10,907 nt of DNA, from NCBI GenBank assembly GCA_021782195.1, contig JAJXVI010000031.1, forward strand, positions 1 through 10,907. The letters run 5' to 3'. The notes under the pieces were generated by a model that was given only the letters and a program-made list of their open reading frames with translations, did no database searches and was not told the origin of the DNA. Of the stretch, positions 6,209 through 10,907 are shown one piece after another (position 1 is the first letter of the stretch; each line of letters starts with the position of its first letter). This DNA is from a bacterium (lineage in GTDB: Bacteria; Vulcanimicrobiota; Xenobia; RGZZ01). The position numbers and the translations under genes were made by a program.

Positions 6209-7894
6209 TCACATTTCCTGCACGTTCTCCTGCGGTGACTCGGGCGGCGGGGAGGACTGCACGTTCTCCTGCGGAGCCGCTGTGAGGACAGGGAGCCAGT
6301 GGGCGGTGAACGGGTTCTCCGGATTCAACGCCAGTGACTCGCGCAGACAGGCTTGCGCCTCTTCGTGCTCGCCGAGTCGATAGTGGCACATGCCGATGTT
6401 GAACAGGGTCATCGAGTCGATCCCGAAATCGCGGAGCGACTCCTGGTAGAACCCGATTGCTTCGCGGCATTCCCCCAGTCGGAACAGGAAGCGTCCGATC
6501 ATGAACGGCACGTCCATGGTATCCCCGATGGCGTAGAAGCGGTCCCACACCAGCGCCAGCGCCTCGCGAAATTCGTTGCGCAGCCCTTCAGGGGCGGAGT
6601 CGACCAGCGAGTAGACGGAGTCGGCGTGCACATAGAGCCGAAAAAAATCGTGGTGACCGAGGCGCAGGTAGTCGACCCACTGCCGCAGGGTGAGCAGGGA
6701 AGGGGGAGGCTCCGCCGTTTCTCCCTCCCCACCTCCGGGGGCGGTGGGCCCGATGAACAGCGTCTTGTCGGAAATCGTGAAGAAGTCGAGCGGACCGAAG
6801 CCGTCGATGGCTTCATCGAATTCGAGCCGCGTCTCGGTCATGGAGACGCCGTCCGCCTGACCGAAGGCCGAGATCTGCAGGCTGGTTTCTCGGGGGGACG
6901 TGTTCATCGCAAATCCGCCGCCGTGCTCGACGTAGCGTGAAACTGCGTCGAGGTTTGCGGTCAGGGAGAAGCTGGCGCCGTGCAGAACGAGCTGGGGTTC
7001 CGGGTTCCACAGCATGTCGGCGAGCACGGTGTGGCTCTTGTCGGCGGCGAGCAACAGGAACGCGTCGCGGCTCAAGCTTCTCAGGTGGTCGATGCACCGC
7101 AGGGCGCCCACCGGAAAACCGATCGTCGCGTCGCCCATCGTGTCTCGGTAGGTTTCCAGGATATGGTTCCAGGCCGGGTGATCGGGGTAGGGCTCGGTTT
7201 CAAGCGTGCGGGGTTCGGTCACCAGCTTCAGCCCGGTGAGCAGTTCGGGGTCGTCCGGGGCGGGAGCAACCTCGCGATCCGACCACAGCGAGACCGGACA
7301 GTCGAGCAGCATTCCGCTGTAGAGGCGGAACAGGTCCTGCCCCAGGGTGTCGAGGACGTAGTTTGCGATCACGACGAGCGGATTGTTCACCGTTTCGGGG
7401 CCCAGGACCACGCCCCCCCGTTCGGTCACGATTCGCCCATCGTTCTCGACGTCAAATCGGGCGAGGTCGAGCGAGCCTTCTTCAAAGAACGGTTGCAGGC
7501 GAGGATGAGCGCGCCAGAAAGCGAGGTTTGCCGGTGTGAAGTCGGTCAGCACGTAGATGACGCGAAGATCAGGGAAGCGTCGGTGTACGAGCGCCAGCAG
7601 TTCCCGGAGACAGAGGAAACCGAAACGGCCCGGCCCGGCCCCGTACTCCACGACATACACCGGCTTGTTGTGATCAAGTCTTCCCGCTCTGGCCAGGTCG
7701 GTGATGAAGCCGCGAATCACGCGTGCGTAGGACCAGGCGATGAACGTATTGGCCGTGATGTAGTGGGGAATGGTACCCGAACTCCACGCTTCAACGCCGT
7801 GGCCGTCGTAGAAGCGACGCTGCAACGTCCATAGCATCGACTCGGAGAGGCGCCTGGAGGTCTCGACTGCGTGGCCCTTGCCCGCTTCGGTCAT
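6209..7894 (-). CDS. SAM-dependent methyltransferase-like protein (MidA/NDUFAF7-like) with C-terminal TPRs
   Basis: A 561-residue soluble protein. The N-terminal half looks like a class I methyltransferase: VVEYGAGPGRFG at 81-92 is the SAM-binding motif I, LTDFTPANLAFW at 116-127 occupies the motif II position, and VIANYVLDTL at 175-184 resembles the IVANExxDALP signature of MidA/NDUFAF7 proteins, which methylate an arginine in a respiratory complex I subunit. The MidA Glu is Tyr179 here and the final Pro is missing, so the substrate may differ or activity may be lost. Residues about 200-460 match nothing I recognise. Two TPR units (about 464-497 and 498-531) suggest protein binding. The tail holds two copies of PQENVQ. 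The ATG at 7894 is chosen because the longer frame to 8233 runs through the VanW gene; a GTG at 7909 is an alternative. No clear ribosome site is seen. It lies 170 bases after the VanW gene and may share its transcript. Confidence 0.78.
   Translation of the reverse strand: MTEAGKGHAVETSRRLSESMLWTLQRRFYDGHGVEAWSSGTIPHYITANTFIAWSYARVIRGFITDLARAGRLDHNKPVYVVEYGAGPGRFGFLCLRELLALVHRRFPDLRVIYVLTDFTPANLAFWRAHPRLQPFFEEGSLDLARFDVENDGRIVTERGGVVLGPETVNNPLVVIANYVLDTLGQDLFRLYSGMLLDCPVSLWSDREVAPAPDDPELLTGLKLVTEPRTLETEPYPDHPAWNHILETYRDTMGDATIGFPVGALRCIDHLRSLSRDAFLLLAADKSHTVLADMLWNPEPQLVLHGASFSLTANLDAVSRYVEHGGGFAMNTSPRETSLQISAFGQADGVSMTETRLEFDEAIDGFGPLDFFTISDKTLFIGPTAPGGGEGETAEPPPSLLTLRQWVDYLRLGHHDFFRLYVHADSVYSLVDSAPEGLRNEFREALALVWDRFYAIGDTMDVPFMIGRFLFRLGECREAIGFYQESLRDFGIDSMTLFNIGMCHYRLGEHEEAQACLRESLALNPENPFTAHWLPVLTAAPQENVQSSPPPESPQENVQEM
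6218..6274 (-). repeat. 18-base direct repeat duplicating PQENVQ in the tail
   Basis: An identical 18-base word (on the plus strand CTGCACGTTCTCCTGCGG) occurs at 6218-6235 and 6257-6274, offset by 39 bases or 13 codons. It encodes PQENVQ twice at the C-terminus of the methyltransferase-TPR protein. The reading frame is kept and the intervening residues are Ser/Pro-rich. Confidence 0.75.
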
Positions 7895-8064
7895 CTGTTC
7901 TACGACCACTTTCCGTGGATCCCGTCGGGGAATCCGGTGTGACGCCTTTCGGATCCGCGTGCGGGAGGCGCCTGTCGCCGCGTTCGCGCCTGGTCGTGTC
8001 GACCGCGCCCCGTGGTGGTGACCGCCTGGGTCAGTGGGTTCGGGACGCTGGCTGGCGCCCCCTT
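7895..8064. other. 170-base intergenic gap, no clear element
   Basis: Between the VanW stop and the methyltransferase start I see no convincing promoter, terminator or RNA. A weak inverted repeat ATCCG/CGGAT (7932-7936 / 7950-7954) is the only symmetry. On the minus strand GGAAAG lies 14 bases before the ATG at 7894, too far for a normal ribosome site for that start. Confidence 0.4.
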
Positions 8065-8838
8065 TCAATGGCTGTACGTGTCCTCTGAAATGATGCGCTC
8101 CACGTTGCCGATGCGGCGCCAGGTGCGCACGCGAATGCCGTGGATCGAAGGAACCGACTCGACCCGTATGCGGACGGGTTCGGGCAACGGGCGGGGTCCG
8201 ACGATCTCGGCGACGAGGCGCTTGCCGTGGCACCGCGTGCGCAGTTCGAGGGGGAAGTCGTACGGGTTGGCAAAACGCAGGTCGGTGTGGCCGTAGAACA
8301 CCGTGGCGTCGCGTCCCGGTCCGACGCTGAGAACCCGCGAGGAGTGCGCGGCGCGTTCCACGATCCGCAGGCCGGACAGCAGGGCCGCATTGTAGATCGT
8401 GGACGTGAGCTGGCAGATGCCGCCGCCCGGGGTATCGACCACGTCGCCATCCTCATAGGTCGGGGCGCGGTCGTAGCCGTTTTCCACCAGGCGTTCGCCG
8501 ACCACCGTGTTGAAGGAGAATACGGCCTGTGGCGCCAGTCGGGTGCGGTCGGCCCGTGCCGCGGCCAGGCGGATGTTTGCCAGTTGCGCGGGGGTCCGGT
8601 ACTCGAGGTCGGTGGTGAAGGCTGCCAGCACGTACGTGCGCCCGAGGTCGTGTAGCGCCACGAGCCCGAGGGTGAGGAGCAACAGCGCCGCAGCCGCGAG
8701 GAGGAGCACGAGGCCCGCCGGCGTGCGCGCAGGCGTCCCCGCAGGCGGAAGCGCGGCCGTCCCCGTCGGCGGAAGCGCGGCCGTCCCCGCCGGCGGAAGC
8801 GCGGCCGTCCCCGCAGGCGTCCCCGCAGGCGGCGTCAC
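8065..8838 (-). CDS. VanW-domain protein with single membrane anchor
   Basis: A 257-residue protein. Residues 1-41 are a Pro/Ala/Thr/Gly-rich head containing octapeptide repeats of GTAALPPA/T. A single hydrophobic helix follows (43-62). The VanW domain occupies about 78-200: FSFNTVVGER at 107-116, then GY, AP and the signature TPGGGICQLTSTIYNAALL at 136-154, ERAAHS at 161-166, GRDATVFYG at 175-183, and DLRFANPYDFPLELR. VanW domains occur in vancomycin-resistance clusters and widely in cell-envelope proteins; their biochemical role is not established. The domain would lie outside the cytoplasmic membrane with a short cytoplasmic head. It lacks the peptidoglycan-binding and G5 domains of many relatives. 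The GTG start at 8838 lies 13 bases after the macroglobulin stop with no clear ribosome site, suggesting an operon with translational coupling. Confidence 0.92.
   Translation of the reverse strand: MTPPAGTPAGTAALPPAGTAALPPTGTAALPPAGTPARTPAGLVLLLAAAALLLLTLGLVALHDLGRTYVLAAFTTDLEYRTPAQLANIRLAAARADRTRLAPQAVFSFNTVVGERLVENGYDRAPTYEDGDVVDTPGGGICQLTSTIYNAALLSGLRIVERAAHSSRVLSVGPGRDATVFYGHTDLRFANPYDFPLELRTRCHGKRLVAEIVGPRPLPEPVRIRVESVPSIHGIRVRTWRRIGNVERIISEDTYSH
8723..8830 (-). repeat. 24-base and 12-base tandem repeats in the VanW gene head
   Basis: Three 24-base units, differing by one base, run 8735-8758, 8759-8782 and 8783-8806 (plus-strand form GTCCCCGCAGGC followed by GGAAGCGCGGCC). Two 12-base units GTCCCCGCAGGC follow at 8807-8818 and 8819-8830, and a diverged 12-base unit lies at 8723-8734. 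All are multiples of three, so changes in copy number would lengthen or shorten the protein without breaking it. They encode the GTAALPP repeats before the membrane segment. Confidence 0.9.
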
Positions 8839-8851
8839 GACGGCACGCGGC

Positions 8852-10907
8852 TCACGGTTGTGCGTCCCGGATGGTCAGGTGCGATTCGGGCGAGTGGCCA
8901 CGTACTTCGGGCGTGTACATCAGGCGGGCCTCGGCCGGTCGTACGTGGTAGTGGCCGGCTGCTTCCGCGCGCACGTCGTACACCAGCCTGTGCTCACCGG
9001 CGTCGAGTCGGGTGACGTACACCGTCAGGCTGTCGTCGCTCACTTCACGTCCGACCCACCAGCCGCCGTTCACGTTTCGATCTGCCTCAGCCTGCGTGAG
9101 ATCGCAGCCTGGAATCAGACGGTCCTCGATCATCACGTAGGGATACGGTTTCTTCGTCTTGACCGACACCGTGACGCGCACCTCGGCGCCGACCGGCACC
9201 GCCTGACCGTCGGCGAGCGGCGTGGCGACGGTGACGAGCCTGCCTTTCTTGTCGCGCGTGGTCTTGAGCAACGCGTAGCTGCGGGTGACCGAGAACCCCT
9301 CGTCGTCGCCCGGATAGTTCTCCACCGGGTTGACGGTGTAGAGCGTCCCCGACCAGTAAAGCGACGGCAGGTGCGACGTGCCCTTGCTTGCTCCCACACG
9401 GCGGACGGTCACTTCGTTGGCGCCCGTGTGCAGCAGTTTCGCGGGTACTTCCACCGCGCCTGCCCTGGCCGGCATCGGATCCTGCATGTGCACGCGTGCC
9501 ACGCGTTGTCCGTTGACGAGCACTTCCGCGTCGAAGGGGAGAACCGTTTCCTCGTGGCGGGCCACCATCACGTCGAGAAGGGCGTCGACGGCGGCAGCGG
9601 TGTCTCGCGTGTTGTTCCAGCTTGTGCCACGACGGTAGGTGACGAGCCACCGCACCACGGAGTCGATGAGGGGCGACTGCGGGTCGATCACGAGCATGAC
9701 GCGCAGTACGGCCGCGGTGGCTTCCACGGGGTCGTCGACCCACGAGTACGACACGGTCTTCGTATCCCAGTGACACGTCGTGGGGGTTTTGTCGGCGGAG
9801 GAATAGAGGCTCTTGAGGAGTGCGGTGGCGCGCTTGCGCGCACCATGCGTGTAGAGGGCCTCGGCGAGCAGGGCCCTGGTGTAGGGGTTGAGCGTGGCAA
9901 GATGGTTTTCCACCGCGAGTGCCAGGGTGCGGTCGCGATCGGCAAACGTGCTCCCGGGGGGGTCGACTTCCGCGAGCACGTGCACCTCACAGGCCTTCAC
10001 GCTCCACATGGTCTGCTGACGCACTTCGCCAGACGCGTCCTGGAATTCGCCGACGTCGGTGTACGCCAGTTTGCGCAGGGCGTCCACCGCGCGCCGGTAC
10101 ACGTCGTCGCGCACGTCGAATCCGGCCGCGCGGGCGCGCCACAGGCCGCTGACCACGTAGGCAGTCAGGTACGGCTGGGTGCGATCGTCCTTCCACCATC
10201 CCCACCCACCGTCGTCGTGCTGGGAGTCGTAGAGACGCGCGAGCCCCTGATTCACGAGGTCGGAGAGGCGCCGCGACGTGGCCGGGTCATCTTGATGCGT
10301 GGTCTGCCGTGCGCGTATCAGCGCGATGTCGGGCAGGATGGCGCTCATTGTCTGTTCGACGCAGCCGCCGGGCGTGGATGCGAGGTCGTCGAGCCCCTGC
10401 AAGGCCACGTCGGCCAGCGAGGGCGTGAGGTACACGGTGAGGCGGGGACTGCAATGCGGCGGCACGGTGACGCGCCACGATCCATCTCTTGCCTCGACCT
10501 GGCCGGCGCTCGTCACGAGGTTGGTAACGCCGTGTACCAGCACGGGGAAGGCGAGTTCCATGGCATCGCCCACTCCCTGTCCGCGACTCGTCACGCTGAC
10601 CGTGGCCGTGCCCGCCTTGTCGGCGCGGACCCCCCAGACGAACCGATGGGATCTGTGGGCGGCCACGATGAACTGCTGATCGGGGGCATCAAGCAGCTTC
10701 AACCCCTTGACTTCGAGGCGCGAACGTACGTCCTGTGGCGTGCTGGTGTCGTTGTTTACGACCGCTGACATCTCCATCCTGTCGTGGACAACCATGAAGC
10801 GTGGCACTTCGAATCGAACCAGCGCCTGCATCGCGCCGCCGATCCCGGCTGCGACGATCGATGCCGTGCGCAGCGAGGGCCGACCGGGCACCAAGGGCTG
10901 CCCCTCT
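8852..10907 (-). CDS. Bacterial alpha-2-macroglobulin family protein, C-terminal part (5' end beyond window)
   Basis: The frame is open to the right edge, so about 684 C-terminal residues are visible; full bacterial members have about 1500-2000. Numbering from codon 10894, the sequence begins in a macroglobulin beta domain (VRFEVPRFMVV, SAVVNNDTS). It then has the thioester motif GGCVEQ, with Cys178 and Gln181 (bases 10363-10352), at the start of an alpha-toroid domain of about 160-450 (GGWGWWKDDRTQPYLTAYVVSGL; SWNNTRDTAAAVDALL). The end, GFSVTRSY at 533-540 through GEHRLVYDVRAEAAGHYHVRPAEARLMY to PEVRGHS, is the usual final domain. These proteins act in the periplasm or outside; the reactive thioester binds attacking proteases, a defence role. 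The thioester is intact. The TTG at 10894 is not a start, because homology continues through it. Bacterial members are often paired with PBP1c; here the downstream partner is VanW. Confidence 0.93.
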   Translation of the reverse strand, partial: EGQPLVPGRPSLRTASIVAAGIGGAMQALVRFEVPRFMVVHDRMEMSAVVNNDTSTPQDVRSRLEVKGLKLLDAPDQQFIVAAHRSHRFVWGVRADKAGTATVSVTSRGQGVGDAMELAFPVLVHGVTNLVTSAGQVEARDGSWRVTVPPHCSPRLTVYLTPSLADVALQGLDDLASTPGGCVEQTMSAILPDIALIRARQTTHQDDPATSRRLSDLVNQGLARLYDSQHDDGGWGWWKDDRTQPYLTAYVVSGLWRARAAGFDVRDDVYRRAVDALRKLAYTDVGEFQDASGEVRQQTMWSVKACEVHVLAEVDPPGSTFADRDRTLALAVENHLATLNPYTRALLAEALYTHGARKRATALLKSLYSSADKTPTTCHWDTKTVSYSWVDDPVEATAAVLRVMLVIDPQSPLIDSVVRWLVTYRRGTSWNNTRDTAAAVDALLDVMVARHEETVLPFDAEVLVNGQRVARVHMQDPMPARAGAVEVPAKLLHTGANEVTVRRVGASKGTSHLPSLYWSGTLYTVNPVENYPGDDEGFSVTRSYALLKTTRDKKGRLVTVATPLADGQAVPVGAEVRVTVSVKTKKPYPYVMIEDRLIPGCDLTQAEADRNVNGGWWVGREVSDDSLTVYVTRLDAGEHRLVYDVRAEAAGHYHVRPAEARLMYTPEVRGHSPESHLTIRDAQP

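Noticed and set aside
6114..6383. Cys-rich 89-codon plus-strand frame (CTFSCG repeated)
   Set aside because: The repeated Cys motif is the mirror of the duplicated PQENVQ code on the minus strand; no ribosome site is evident.
6353..7834. Plus-strand frames of 195 and 284 codons
   Set aside because: Antisense to the methyltransferase-TPR gene, which carries the SAM and TPR motifs.
7895..8233. Upstream extension of the methyltransferase gene
   Set aside because: The extra 113 residues are Arg/His/Pro-rich and run through the end of the VanW gene in another frame.
8723..8830. CRISPR-like array
   Set aside because: The units are directly adjacent without spacers, lie in a coding frame and keep that frame.
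8507..10768. Open frame of 753 codons on the plus strand
   Set aside because: It lies opposite the macroglobulin and VanW genes, whose family motifs are clear. Its protein is His/Arg/Gly/Val-rich with no domain; long antisense frames are expected in GC-rich genes.
10892..10894. TTG as start of the macroglobulin gene
   Set aside because: The frame is open to the window edge and the protein begins in the middle of a macroglobulin domain, so the true start is outside.
1..10907. Mobile element or horizontally acquired island
   Set aside because: No transposase, integrase, tRNA, terminal repeats or change in base composition is seen anywhere in the window.

Overview
The window is high-GC, densely packed bacterial DNA holding seven protein genes, one of them cut by the right edge. 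No RNA gene, insertion sequence, integrase, CRISPR array or origin is visible. Wide thioester macroglobulins, a VanW-domain membrane protein, a seven-iron ferredoxin and a MOFRL-type glycerate kinase fit a Gram-negative-type, GC-rich environmental bacterium, such as one from Planctomycetota, Myxococcota or an uncultured relative. This is an inference from gene content; no marker gene fixes the lineage.

Layout. Positions 125-2164 (+) carry a GH13/GlgE-like alpha-amylase-fold protein. Positions 2285-2545 (+) carry a small 3Fe-4S/4Fe-4S ferredoxin. Facing it and overlapping its end by 11 bases is a glycerate 2-kinase (3998-2535, -). A 262-base divergent region separates the kinase from a large multi-pass membrane protein with a proline-rich tail (4261-6117, +). 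A 91-base convergent spacer leads to a minus-strand block, read from right to left. It consists of an alpha-2-macroglobulin-family protein (from beyond the right edge to 8852), a VanW-domain membrane protein (8838-8065, 13 bases after the first), and a methyltransferase-like protein with two TPR units (7894-6209, 170 bases further on).

How the genes relate. The left half looks metabolic: a glucan-active-like protein, an electron carrier and a three-carbon sugar-acid kinase, with no evidence that they form one pathway. The right half looks envelope-related: macroglobulin and VanW are probably cotranscribed and both act outside the cytoplasmic membrane. The methyltransferase-TPR gene may belong to the same transcript, but its larger gap makes this uncertain.

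The points most worth a second look are as follows. In the GH13/GlgE-like protein an arginine sits where GlgE has its third catalytic aspartate. The kinase has a leaderless-type promoter beside a bulged inverted repeat. An in-frame octapeptide repeat array lies before the VanW membrane anchor. The remaining ones are the macroglobulin-VanW pairing, the MidA-like/TPR fusion, and the unrecognised membrane protein. No complete new system is evident from this window alone.
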